From Bigelowiella natans CCMP2755 (Eukaryota; Cercozoa; Chlorarachniophyceae), in assembly GCA_000320545.1 (NCBI GenBank), contig ADNK01001131.1, positions 52,501 to 116,500 of the forward strand: a stretch of 64,000 nt of DNA, read 5' to 3'. The first letter of the stretch is position 1. Each line of letters opens with the position of its first letter. A program made the position numbers and the translations under genes. A model generated the notes under the pieces. It saw nothing but the letters and a program-made list of their open reading frames with translations. It was not told the origin of the DNA and made no database searches. Shown one piece after another: positions 26,304 to 38,910 of this stretch.

Positions 26304-26641
26304 GGTTGTTCAGATTGTTTAGATGATCTAGGTTTGGGGGAGGATCCGAAGTATTAATGATGATTTAAAAGACGATATGGCGGATGACGATGAGATTAAC
26401 GATTGCGGCGGGGGGAGAACACTGGAATTCTCGAGAATTGTTCTAGATGTTGCTGTTGCTTCTGTCTCTAGATCAAAAAATTTGGATATTTTCGCGATTG
26501 TAATTGATTATAAATGTGTGGCGAAGAAATGGTCTGTATTCGTTACACGACGACAAGAGTATATTGTTGTCGCAAGGAAAAAGTGATCTTCACAACCAAC
26601 AACAACGTTGTGGTGGTTGGTTGCTCAAGGCCTACTACACA
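26304..26641. promoter_or_regulatory. Divergent intergenic region (SEH1 / AKR-like gene)
   Basis: This 338-bp gap holds both 5' UTRs. A small ORF (26377-26586) is present, but it has no recognisable domain and probably reflects an open stretch of 5' UTR. There are no CTAG-class words. Confidence 0.4.
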
Positions 26642-27401
26642 ATGGCTGCTGCTTCAGGCAACTCACTGCCCTTACCTGCCCTCTTCACCATACTAGCCGC
26701 CGTCGCACTTTCCCCACAGCCAGCTACGCCCCAACGTATTGATCATGTAAATTACAAATCGTCGTTGATGTCGAAGTCCATGGGAAGCAGGCTGATGCGC
26801 CAAACTCAATTGTCGCAAATTGACACCAGTTTGAGTCAACTCAGAAGAGTACCTAGAATCGAGAGGAGGAGTGTAATAGAAAGCAAGTTGTTGGTGACAA
26901 GAGCTTCCAAGAAATTAAAAGTGGAAGGAGTCGTGGATCGATTTGTCTATGCAGAGTAAAAATCGCTACCACCACCATCATCATCTAATTCATCGTGTAA
27001 AATAAAAATTCTTGACTCAATCTTCCATCTGCGAATTTTTAATATTTAGCGGCAATCCTAAAGTTGCAATCCCTACGATGCTCTTTGACACATCTTTCCT
27101 GAAGAAAAAGACAGGTTTTGTTCTTAAATTAGGAAATATGTTGCAAATATAAATAGTTCTTAAATTAGGAAATATGTTTGCTGCAAATATATATAAATAG
27201 CAACATGGCTGCGATACGACTAAATCATCATGTGATAAAACTGTTACTAATTACTACCAAAGGACTAATCTATGTCATTATGTCATTATGTCTAGCTTTT
27301 ATGATGATTTGTCGTTTTGTTCTCAGGAAATCTTACAGTGGATGCGGTGGTTGATGCAGGATTTCGTGGAGTGGTTTCCAATAACTTTCCTAAGGGTAAT
27401 C

Positions 27402-27443
<42 letters not shown>

Positions 27444-28044
27444 GCTAGTTGTTGTTATTCGTAGTTTTGAACTACTCCAAAAGGGTCGTTAATAATACTT
27501 GCAGTGTTCACCCATCCTATATGTGTCGAATTGCTGATTATTCCATTCTTTTTATTTGTGTCCAACCACTACGACTACTTGTTAGCAGCTTTAAAGTGAG
27601 TAGTATATGCAATTGTATGTTGTCGTTCTCTCTCTATAATTTCCATAGAGAACTTCGAAGAGGGTGTGGGCCTTGCATTGGAAGAGCTGAAAAAACAAGG
27701 GTAGGTCAATATCAGTAAATCCCGCTGTAGTGTATGCTGCATGGTTATTGTATTGCACTACAGTGATACTTCCTCCTTAGCATTATCGTTAATATTCTAC
27801 TTATTTTCCATTATTATTTCCCATCAAACGATGGCACTAATAATTTGTTAGAATTTGAATTATTTGCATGACAATACTTATTCTGTAGATACCGAAGAAC
27901 AGATTATTTCGTGCAAACACGATTTGTGCCTTCAGCGGTATTATTCCTGATAGAATGAGAGTTAGACAAACATCTAGATAATGCTACTTTCTTATTCGTA
28001 TCATGTTGCGCTGCCTGTTTATCAGCAGTAGAATCACATATAAA

Positions 28045-28097
<53 letters not shown>

Positions 28098-28312
28098 CTA
28101 AAATGCTGGTTGAGCGAATAACAGCTTCTTCGTTCGTCTGTTATGATCGCCTCCTGTGCATCCTGGGTGATACGATGTTCTTATTTGGCTACAACAATCA
28201 CAGACTCAAGAAGCTGGATCTTGTCCGTACGACTCCGGTGCTTCCTTGCCAATACAAGTACTACTAGTAGTTAGATATCATCGATCTGTTATCATGATTG
28301 TCTGGCAGCAGT

Positions 28313-28345
<33 letters not shown>

Positions 28346-28366
28346 CATTTCCTTTATTCCTTCGTG

Positions 28367-28406
<40 letters not shown>

Positions 28407-28961
28407 TGTGTTTCCCCTCCCCAACCCCTTAGATCCGGCAGTCTTTCATAAGTTCTCAAAAGAAGTTGAAAGTGGACAAACTTGACGCATTTCTGTGGGA
28501 AGGTAGTAGTAGCTTTGCTGGTTAGTAGTAGTAGTAGTAGGAGGAGGAGGAGGAGGAGTTGAGAACAAGAAGAACAAATTTTGTATACTAAGAGCAAGTA
28601 CAGGGGGGGGGGGGGGGAGAATGATTAGCATTGCACTCTATCATATTTCTAATTGCACGTATTATGTTTCTTCTTCCATTTTTAGGTGCGACATCATGGA
28701 TGATAGTAAGGTAGTACGCATGATTGTTTTACATGTCAAGATGATGGTGATGATGATGATGGTGATGATGATGGTCCTCCTCCTCTTCCTCCTCCTCACA
28801 TGCATCTTACTCCTTTGTTCTTAGAGAGAGAGATATGGATGGATATGCAGAACTTGAAAACTTATTCTTGGAAGGAAGGTGGGTGGTGTGTTTATCGTTG
28901 ACTCCTACTCATCATCATCATGTTCATTTAATTGAATATACTTAGTTTGGAATCACCACGG

Positions 28962-28992
<31 letters not shown>

Positions 28993-29604
28993 ACGATCAT
29001 TAATTTATTACTACTACTTTCTCAGAACTAAGTTGATTGGGATTGGCTACTTCATGTTTCCACAGCTCAAAGAAATGTAAGTAATTATGATTATTATGAT
29101 TATTATTATTATAATGAATAAGCGCAGGGCAGCAGAAGTAGTTGTAGTAGTAGTAGTAGTAGTAGTAGTCGTATGAAGAAGAGGAAGAAGGGGAGAAGGA
29201 GGAGGAGGAGGAGGAGGAGGAGGAGAGGAGGGGTAAATCGAAGAATGATAAAGTTAGTACATCTCGCAGTAGTAGTATATTTCATCTTCTTCATTTTCTT
29301 CTTCTATTCTCTTTATTGTTCATTGATTATGATACTTCTGCTTGGTGACAGATACCAAAGGGCAGAAGTCAAGCCAATGATTTATGCGATGCCGTAATAC
29401 ACCTACTACTACTACACCCACTATCATCATCATAAATCTAAGATCACGTGTATGTACCTCCTGTTGTCAAAAATACGTGATAAAATGTCTTTATCGTCGT
29501 CGCCTTGTTTTGCTTTCTCACTCCTCTTCCTTCCTTTCAATTTAAACATTATGGTATATGATCTTACTGATTGATTGGTTAGATACACACCGTACTCACT
29601 TTTG

Positions 29605-29635
<31 letters not shown>

Positions 29636-30316
29636 AACTAGGTTACACGGACATTTGGGTTGGGAGAGAGATGCACGCAAGTTTTGTCAGGAAAATGGTA
29701 TAATCTTTCAGGTGAGTCGTCATTGGTCATCTAGCAGTAGTCCTCAAGCTTTATGTGAAAAACAAAATGATGACAACATAATAATACAATGATGATGACG
29801 ATTTCGAATAGATAGTTACTTAAATCCAAGTTGTTGTTGTTGTTGTTGTTGTCGTTGTTGTTGTTGGTGTTTCACCAGGCATTGAACATTCTGAACGGCA
29901 ATGACTGGGTACTAGTAAGAATTGATGATGATCTTGACCATGATGAGAGATGTAAAGAAGAAGAAGAAGAAGAAGATGATGATGATGATGATGATGTTGC
30001 CTACTAGTAAGGTTAGATAATAATCACAATTTAAGAACACTTATAAATAATCAATAAGTAGTAACACCTAGGGATGATGATGATTACGACATATCAAATC
30101 GGAGAATGATAGAGGCATCGTCGTCGTCGTTGTCACCAGGGTTCTAGTTAAAACAACAACAACGTACACACTGATAGGTCTTAAAAGACGATACCGTTCT
30201 AGCCATGGCTTATCAGAGGAGTGTCAGCAGTAAAGTGGTACTTACTTCTTACTGTTATTGCTGCTGTTATGGCTGCTGCTGCTATATCGATCGCCGGTTT
30301 TGTTATGAGGATGATA

Positions 30317-30349
<33 letters not shown>

Positions 30350-30867
30350 TTTAATATTATCATGCTGCTGCTACCATTGCTGCTCCTTTTGCTGGTGCTT
30401 TTACCGATGATGATACAGCAGTTCTAAATTGTTGTTCATCTTCTTCTTATGTTCTCATGATTATCGATACGTGTGATTCTTCACTTCTATTTGCTGCTGT
30501 TTCCTTCTACTCGCAGATATTGCTGCGATTTGCTTTACAAGCTGGGATGGTCAACGTAATTGACGTGGATGAACCCTACCTCATGCGAGAATACATGCAG
30601 GTGGAAGAAGAAGAAGAAGAAGAAGAATCACCACAACCGCTTGCTAACGTCGTCGTTAAGCATCATCATATCTCTCATTTATCCTCATACTCTCCCACAC
30701 ACTAATACTTGGTTGCTTTAGTGCTGTTTGCCATCTGAGTGCTTCTTCGTATTACCCCTAGCCCTTACGTGTGTCTTCTTGTCTTTATCATCACAATAAT
30801 GTAGGTTTACGATATTGAATTAAGTCCAGATGAGATGTGGTACATCGAGACAATGGGTAATAATTGA
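26642..30867 (+). CDS. Aldo-keto-reductase-fold protein lacking the catalytic tetrad
   Basis: Sixteen exons in phase give 384 residues: 26642-26955, 27050-27114, 27327-27395, 27649-27700, 27889-27937, 28204-28257, 28433-28502, 28686-28710, 28825-28878, 29026-29076, 29352-29393, 29642-29711, 29879-29914, 30178-30234, 30517-30600 and 30805-30867. The fold follows AKRs of the plant/fungal type: VDAGFRGVV, GVGLALEELKKQGYRRTDYFVQTRF, CPYDSGASLPIQ, IRQSFISSQKKLKVDKLDAFL, KLIGIGYF, KFCQENGIIFQ and ILLRFALQAGMVNVIDVDE. The four positions for Asp, Tyr, Lys and His read Val, Asn, Arg and Glu by my alignment, so oxidoreductase activity is doubtful. The N-terminus (MAAASGNSLPLPALFTILAAVAL) resembles a signal or transit peptide. 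Exon 28686-28710 is 25 nt. Role unknown. Confidence 0.8.
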
Positions 30868-32079
30868 TGATTTTGATGTTGTCTGTGTTTAGTATGAAGC
30901 AGTGTTGTAATTGGTTTAGATTTAGTTAAATGAAAATATGGTAGATTACATGACGTTAATATGAGGCAAAATTACAACAAACTAAGTAATTTTGTAAATT
31001 TTAGTTATTAACCAAATTCTACCCATTCTGAGATGACGATAGATACCACTTTTGTTATATGTGCAGATCGAAGATTTGTGGATATGTACGAATAAAATCG
31101 TATCGAAGTAGTAAAACCATTGTAGCGAGAAGACCCATAGCAGCAATAGTAGTAGAAGCTTCCGACTTGGTATGACATCAAGAAAAAGAAAGTAGTCGGT
31201 CAAACAAGCTATATGTCACCATGACATTATCATCGCAAATAAATATGATTCGGTGAAGTCATGATCGATCATGTTGACACGCAGTAGTAGGTGTACTTAC
31301 TAGACGCACAAACATCGCAAGTTAATAAGTGTGTGTGTGTGTGTTTGTGTGCTTGTGCAGCAAAAGTCATTATCTCATCGTTGCATGGCACGTACTGCGC
31401 GTCCACGTGCAATTTTACAATCATCATGTACTCGACACAAGCATGAGACGATACATCATTGTTGTTCATTGTTCAAAATCATGCGTCATTTCTTCATACC
31501 GCAAATGCCTTCTAAACTAAACTCACAGTCTAGCAGTGTGTTACATACATGCACGCTAGCTAGCACGCGCGGTGTCAATTGAAGCTTATATGCCGCCACC
31601 GCCGTTGGTGACATCTAGACATGTATTTGATTACATGAAACACATCATCGCGGAAACCAACGTAACAGATTCAACATTAGCGCTGTAGCCGCTGCATTAC
31701 ATAGCTACATGAGAATGACCATTGAACAAATTTAATTTGATTGATTACATCCGTCTTACACCTTGCGCCACTGCCACAATGCGAGACGGATGTAATGAAA
31801 TGTTTAAATTATTTCAATGGTCATCCTAATGTAGCTGTGCAATGCAGCGGCTACAGCGCTTAAATTGTACTGCCACAATGCGAATGTGGCTGCCGATGCA
31901 GCAGGATGACCGATCACTACATATATACACAGCCAAGCAATGTATGCGAATACAGACACAGTATTTCTTACTGTTGCGCATTAACATGCTTGCTGCAAAT
32001 AGCATAGGCATTACAGCATTGCTAAATTGCAATGAAATTGCAACGAGATTTGAGAATGTTGTGTATGCAATGCGTAATT
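30868..32079. other. Convergent intergenic block containing a complete foldback repeat
   Basis: The first 330 bp after the AKR-like stop look like ordinary 3' sequence. From about 31260 the block shows the GCATG/CTAG word class, a short GT microsatellite near 31330 and a foldback repeat at 31676-31866. Open frames across the repeat are by-products and not genes. Confidence 0.55.
31676..31866. repeat. Complete foldback (inverted) repeat element
   Basis: The left arm, 31678-31757, runs AGCGCTGTAGCCGCTGCAT, TAGCTACAT, GAATGACCATTGAA, an AT-rich part and GATTACATCCGTCT. The right arm, 31782-31860, is its near-perfect reverse complement: AGACGGATGTAATGAAATG, then CAATGGTCATCCTAATGTAG and GCAGCGGCTACAGCGCT. 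A spacer of about 24 bp separates them. The whole can fold into a hairpin of about 80 bp and is the best-preserved copy in the window. No coding capacity. Confidence 0.85.
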
Positions 32080-33431
32080 TCACGTTGTAAAGGAGGCTGC
32101 TATGCTAGCCCAAACATACAAAACTTGATGAAACAAATTGCTGCTACCAGATAGAGCATACGCATGCGTGATGCCGCTGCATGAACAACAGAGTAGGCGA
32201 GTATTTAAGACTAAAGTAAATTTAAAATTGATAAGAATTATTTTCCATCGAGAGGTATGTGAGTTCCAGAGAGTCTTAAAACCATGCAAAGATACCCAAT
32301 CCGGCTCATCTATATCAATCTGCTTTTCTTCTTTTGCCTTTCGAAGATTTTCGTCTCCTGGCTCCTGCACATATTGGATGATGATAAACCTCAAGATTGT
32401 CGTGGACATAATATTAGATACAACACATCCTTACCATTTGGCGACGATTTTTGCTCTCTTTCGAACAATTCAGGCCATATTTTAGGAAGCTCCTTCACGT
32501 CCGCTATTGTGTAAGAAATTTGTACTATTAATAAAATGATGATCTTGAAATAACTGAACTTAGTGTACAACCCAGAATATGGATACATAATCTACCCCCC
32601 CTATTATTTAGTCTGGAAGAAAATTTGATCGACAAGTATTTGACGAAGATTGATACTTGAGGACACGTTCAGTATGTAACCATTAGCAATGGAGATATTA
32701 CCTATAATATGATCTGCGAAGTCGCTCATGTATTTTAGCGCATCTTTGCCATCACGGCTTTTGAGACCGATCAGTGCTGTGTTCCATCCTATCTTCTTCG
32801 CCGTCTTGATATTTGACCAGCTGTCATCCACAATATAGCACAAGCTAGGGTCTCCATTCTTTGCGATTTCCATAGCATGCTGATAACACTCAATAGAGTG
32901 TTTGGTGTGAAACTTAGCTGCACGGACATCAATGATGGGATTCTCGAAGCATTTCTCCACACCTAAGATGACAACATTTGATAATAAGGAATGCAGTGGT
33001 CAGAATCCTGCTGTGATAGTGAATTACAAGAGCTAGCAAACTATATATTATTATTATGAATTAATAATTACCAAGATGCTCGATACAGTTAGTGGCATGT
33101 TCTTTAATGGATGCAGTAAAAACCCACTTGTCGACCTATGAAGAAGTAGTAGTTGTAGTACTATTCAAACGTAGTCCTCATTTCAACTGCTACTGATGTC
33201 TGATGCCAAATATGATGCTGCGAGTGCTCTGCGATTTATCTAATCAGTGCTGACCGTGATACGATTGAGCATTTTCTTCAGGTCAGGGTCCTCCTTGATG
33301 TATTTCTACATGATGATGATGATGATGGCAAAATGATGGATTTAGGCAGGGGCGAGCAGAAAAATACGGAAGTGATGAGAGCATGTAGTTATTATGTTAC
33401 CGAAGAAAAAAAATTATACACGATACACACT

Positions 33432-33474
<43 letters not shown>

Positions 33475-33575
33475 CACCCATACCCCGCCCCCATACATAA
33501 AGAGGGAGGGAGGGAGGGAGAGAGAAAGAGAGAGAGAGATCTATATCATCATGACTCTCATGCCTGAAAGCGCAC

Positions 33576-33614
<39 letters not shown>

Positions 33615-34330
33615 ACACAATGCAATGCTCAGATGTTGTCTGGAACACTACAGAGCATTTAAATAGTATTAAATCTAGATATGTATTGGATGCTGATATC
33701 TTCCTATTACTTCAATTTTTGGAATCTCATGTACTGTCTTCAAAAAGTCATCCTATGTAAAAGAAGAAGGGTCAATGCAAGATCTTAGCCGCGATAAAGC
33801 AGCAATAACAATGTTAATGACTACCAAATCAAACTTAATCTCCTCTTGTTGTAATCCGCGCAGACATGTCCCATGTTTCTTATACAACTGGAATTCATGT
33901 GGTATATCATCTATGTTTAGGAGTGACGACGACTACTGAAGAATGTGCTAATAGTGGGTGAGTGGGTCATCGATCGGCTATATGATGCATCATATGTGTA
34001 GCTTTATTCACCTCATATGCTTTCCCGGATGGTAGACCCAATTTTTGAGTGACATAATCATCAATGTTACGAGTAATAAGCTTGGCAACCTCCCAGTTTT
34101 CGTTCCTGTCGTTTGCAGCATTACATTGCATGTGATAAGAATATTTCTCTTCGGAATCTGCTCGTTTGGCACCTGTACAACGTGTCGTCGCAGTCGATGA
34201 AGAGAGTACGTTTCCCTACTCCGTCGCCGCCCACTGGTTTCTTTGGAATATTTGTAGTAATCGACATCACAGCAAGGGCGATGAGCATAAATCCGAAAAC
34301 AAGGGCGAGCAGGAGGTTCAGGTCTATCAT
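32080..34330 (-). CDS. HAD-family pyrimidine 5'-nucleotidase-like protein with N-terminal membrane anchor
   Basis: The family (yeast Sdt1/Phm8-like) dephosphorylates UMP and CMP. There are nine exons: 34330-34173, 34105-34012, 33887-33825, 33752-33711, 33305-33255, 33135-33072, 32962-32702, 32503-32427 and 32364-32080. HAD motif I is LFIDCDDTLYR (two Asp); motif II is the Thr or Ser of VFTAS; the motif III Lys is in HTKHSIECY; motif IV is CYIVDDSWSNI. Between them, LYKKHGTCLRGL matches the family's cap segment (LYxKYGTTLxGL), and VKELPKIWPEL closes the domain. Unlike the usual soluble enzyme, residues 1-30 form one hydrophobic helix (LLLALVFGFMLIALAVMS), suggesting membrane anchoring. The last exon is low-confidence: its final 60 residues run into the CTAG-class flank and match nothing I know. 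Confidence 0.82.
33434..33611. repeat. Intronic CT/AC, GA and AT microsatellites
   Basis: The 5'-nucleotidase intron between exons 4 and 5 holds a CT tract, short AC and GA/GGGA tracts and an AT tract (33577-33611). This is typical of introns in this window. Confidence 0.85.
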
Positions 34331-35298
34331 TTCTTCTGGGGGGGGATGCAGTTTCCGAAGATGCTAACTTATCTCCGTAATAATCGCAATAATCGCAATA
34401 ATCGTAGGCGATATTCATCGATTTCAAGATCGAATTCATTGTCGCAATATGAAAACCTCTTCCCGCGCTGGTTGGGTGCTGTCTGTAATTCATCATCATT
34501 GTTCATTGTTCATTGTCTGTGCAGAGCGGTCACAGTCATGCCTAGCAATTGATGCCTAGATGCAGCTGCGATGCTATGATGCTAGAATGGCCTGCATTTG
34601 CAGCACTGGAGCAGATGCGCGCAATGGGAGCCATTGCATGCACTGTGGCCTTTCTAGCTTTCTGGCTTTGTTGCGATTGTGCATGTGTTGATCCCCGCTG
34701 GTTTGCTAGTCAGTCCTCACTGAAGCCAGTTCGAGGCACTGCATTGCATGCATTGCAAGTGTCTTGCCACAATTTGGAAATGTGGTTTTTCATCATTGTT
34801 CTCATTGTTGCATGATGACAGCAGGCTTGTCTAGATGTCACATGGAAGTCTAGAAGTGGCTAGATCTAGAGATCTGGAGATGGGTGCAACATTTCTAGAT
34901 GTGTGCATGCAGTGGCGCACAGCCCATGCGTTAGCTAACAAGCTAGCAAGGCTCTAGAGCTGTGCCGCACTTCTAACAACTTCAGCCTTGACCACCTATT
35001 GTGAGTCTCACCAGCTCAGCTAGTCAGGGCATTGCCAAGGCGTGCCATGCCTAGATGCAGCAGGCACGTTGCGTTGGATCCAGATGCTTGCCGGCCACTC
35101 TAGAATGGCAGCTGCTGCAACATGGCAAGTACGCATATGGACTGTCGCAAAGGAACCTGTTTCACGCACACGTGCGCATGCAAGTGGTTTCTTCTTGCGT
35201 CACATAGCGAATGCAGCACAGCAAAATTTCATGCAACATTGACAAATTTTGGGACCAGTGCGAAATTGGCCATTGCATCTTTAAAAATATGAATCATA
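34331..35298. other. 3' flank of the ALKBH1-like gene, CTAG/GCATGC-rich
   Basis: This is a tandem gap between the 5'-nucleotidase start and the ALKBH1-like stop. The 200 bp next to the nucleotidase start are plain. From about 34545 to 35280 the sequence is dense in TCTAGA, CTAGCTAG, TGCATG and GCTAGC. This fits the rule that such sequence sits at 3' ends. No gene is supported. Confidence 0.55.
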
Positions 35299-35781
35299 TT
35301 ACTGCTTGAATTCCTTCTTTGCAGCTATACTAGCGGGCCGTGGATACGCTTCCTTTGAGGAAGAATCAAAGTTATTTTTCTCATCAATCACCTAAGACAG
35401 AAGAATATAGAATATGGAAAAAAACCACTTATTTTCAACAATGCTATGAACGTATTTTGTCGTAAGTCCCCGGAATCTCTTAAATGTACTAGTAGCGGAT
35501 TAAATTCCTCTATTTTTTATTAAACACAGATGTGCACGCAACACGTTGCATGCAGGGAAGAAAGGATGAACACTACCCAAGTTTCTCTCGTCTCCCATCC
35601 TATCGCAGCTTCCCCCAGAGGATACTAATACTAACACTAACACTAATACTAATACTAGCAGATTCCTCTTATTCCCGTTTGTTTTGCAAGTTGTGTTACC
35701 TGACGGACGTTCATGTTGATCCTACTTCGTGTAAGGTACTTTCTGTGAACAAAGAATAAGAAGTTAATGCACTTATCAATG

Positions 35782-35819
<38 letters not shown>

Positions 35820-36528
35820 GATAGCATAAGGCAGGGTAGTGGTGGTACTTCAAGTAATGTTAATCCCGAAAATTCGTTTGGTAGTAGTATATCTTAGGTA
35901 TAGTACACATATTATTACCCAATCAACTTCTCCTCTTTACTAGGAGAATCATGTAGAAATCTTGCAAGCTCTTCGCATGAACCCTGGTAGCAATGATGAT
36001 GATAATGATAACTAATCTCGTATGAATAAATAAATAAATAGCTCTCCTCCTCCTCCTACTACTAAGTAAGTAACCAACCTCTAGAATCCTTGGTACTCCG
36101 TGAAAACACAATCTACTATGTCCCTGTAGCAGCAGCAGCAACAACAACAGCAGGTATAGGTAAAAGAAAGAAGAGGAAGAAGAAGACATAGGTGGAGGAG
36201 AAAGATCAAATTATCGAGAATCATATAGTGTACTCCGTAGAAGTAGATTTCCACCACTACCATCATCATCATTATCATCATCAACATCATCATCGTCGTC
36301 GTCGTTATTAGCATTGTGAGCCCCACTCACTCACTCACTCACTCACTCAATCACTCAATCACTGACCCACCCCCATGATCACAGCGTCGCCTGAATTGAC
36401 GAATATGGCTGTTGGTTCTACATCCTTGCTTTTCCCGCCTAAACATCATTTATTCAAATTAATCATTTCATGACGATACAAATTAGAAATATTATACACA
36501 CACACACACACACACACGCACACACATA

Positions 36529-36565
<37 letters not shown>

Positions 36566-36919
36566 TATATACATATATGCGTCAATTTATTTCCCATACT
36601 AAAAGAAGAGGGAACACAGCAGACAAACCCATAGATGATCAGATTCTTTTGTTTAGTACAATTTGTTCAGGAGGAGTGGTAAAAGTAGTAAGACCCAATT
36701 AATAATAATCTGCTGGGCCTCTCTCTCTCTCTCTCTCTCCCTCCCTCCCTCTTTCATAGTAAAAGACCACTGGCGTCTCCAATCTGAAAAAAAGACTCCA
36801 GCAGCCAAAGGAATAAATTGTCCGAAATACGGCAGCACAACCGAGAGATACAGACACCTTTTTTTAACACATTAGTAGTAGTAGTAGTGGCACCAGCAGT
36901 ATACCAGTAGCATCATGAG

Positions 36920-36958
<39 letters not shown>

Positions 36959-37846
36959 GAGGAAGAGGAGAAGGAGAATCAAGAAGAATAACCATGAGGT
37001 CGCATCAGGAAACAGGGACATTATGTGAATTACGTACTACGCATGTATGATATAGTATGAGATATATTACTATTGGGTAATCGAGAGTCATCTCGGCGTC
37101 GTCAACATGATGAAATATATTACTATTGGGTAATCGAGAGTCATCTCGGCGTCGTCAACATGATGAAATATATTACTATTGGGTAATCGAGAGTCATCTC
37201 GGCGTCGTCAACATGACCTCCCATAGAACCGTCATAAGGGTAGAAATTTACGATTGCTGCCTCACTCTAACGTTAATATCAAGACAGAAGAAGGAGGAGA
37301 AGAAAACCAAAACATAACTCTATTTATTTCCTTCTACTTGTTCTCCTCCTGAAAATGGATCGAAGAAGAAGCAGCCTCCTCATGGCCACTACCATAATTC
37401 AATCTACCCGTACTATCAGTACTACTACTGCTGCTGCTGCTACTACTACTACTACCTTCACTTTCAAGCCCACGCGTCTAGCAAGAGCATCTGCCATCGA
37501 AGCCTGAAGAAGAAGGAAGAGAAGGAGGAGAAGGAGGAGGAGGGGGGGGCACACATACATCGGTAAAGGAGGAGAGAAACAAAGGGAATAATATGCACCC
37601 CTTCAACAACGACATGAAGAATCGACGATAATAATGTCTTCTTCGCAAAAAGGAAGAGGAAGTGGAAGAAGGATTAGGAGGTTTTCATAATTACCAGATT
37701 TTCTGGAAAATCACTTTTCTCATTCCTAATTGATGTGATCACTGAATATACATGCTGCTTCGAGGAGGAGGGTGGTGTACAAAATGACTTTTAGTATACA
37801 TGATGGCGGAATGATATGGGATTTCTTGTTCTTGTTCTTGTTCTTG

Positions 37847-37877
<31 letters not shown>

Positions 37878-37939
37878 GGTGCTGGTACTTGTGGTAAAGA
37901 CGTTGAGTCCAGTCATAATGATAGCCAAGAGAGGCCCTA

Positions 37940-37980
<41 letters not shown>

Positions 37981-38873
37981 CACCGCAGCAGCAGCAGCAG
38001 CAGCAGCAGCAGCACAATGTGTGTTTGCCATCGTTTCTGAATCTGAATGAACATAGACGACAATAAAGAACTCACCATCTCAACTTATAGAATTCTGAGT
38101 CTTTGCCTACATCATTACACTCCACCTGAGAGGATCGAAAGAAGACAAAAGAGGAATAAGTAAGTTCTGATTAATAACAATGCAAACAATGCTGCTGCTG
38201 CTACTACTACTACTACTATTACCACTACCCACCACCACCACCTTGAATAAAAGTAGGGTGATTGCGAAGAAAACTTGAAGGGCAGACAACTCAATGACTG
38301 ACTGACTCACTCACTAACCGCATTTGCCCAGTGATCGGGCTGTGTGCCGTGCAAGTTGCTTAGATTCGTGTGTGCACAGTTTGAAAACTGGGGGAGGGAG
38401 GGAGGGAGCGAGGGAGGGAGGGAGAGAAGATAATGAAAATGCAGAGGATAAAAAACAACATGAAATTGGCGGGGAGAATCTGTGGATGAACATGGTGTTT
38501 TAGCATGGATATAATGATAAAAATAGTTATTATGATTATAGTAATAATAATCTACAAATGTAGCAGGTGGCCACGGCAATGTGTGCATTGACTCTGTTGG
38601 ATGCGAAATTTTCCATGTCATTGTGACCGACCTCCTTAATGGCCCTTTTTGCCCAAAACAGCTGTTCCTGCAGGCTAAGGGCATTCTTAATAATGTATAA
38701 TCCCTGAGAAGATATAAAAAGAAGAAGCACGTTATTCTCTCAGTGGTGTGCAGCGAGTGTTGTACGAGTGTTGCATGATGTTGGGTTGTAGAAATATGGA
38801 CCACCTCCACTTCTGGAATCCTCCATACTTGTTGGGCATCATCCTTCTTCCGAGGAGCAGAAGAAGGCGGCGC

Positions 38874-38910
<37 letters not shown>

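Noticed and set aside
31826-32090. Overlapping 80-codon ORFs on both strands beside the foldback repeat
   Set aside because: They cross the inverted repeat arm and have no family resemblance; explained by the repeat and CTAG-class sequence.
37063-37216. Tandem repeats considered as a CRISPR-like array
   Set aside because: Units are directly adjacent without unique spacers and coincide with a coding exon boundary in a eukaryotic gene.
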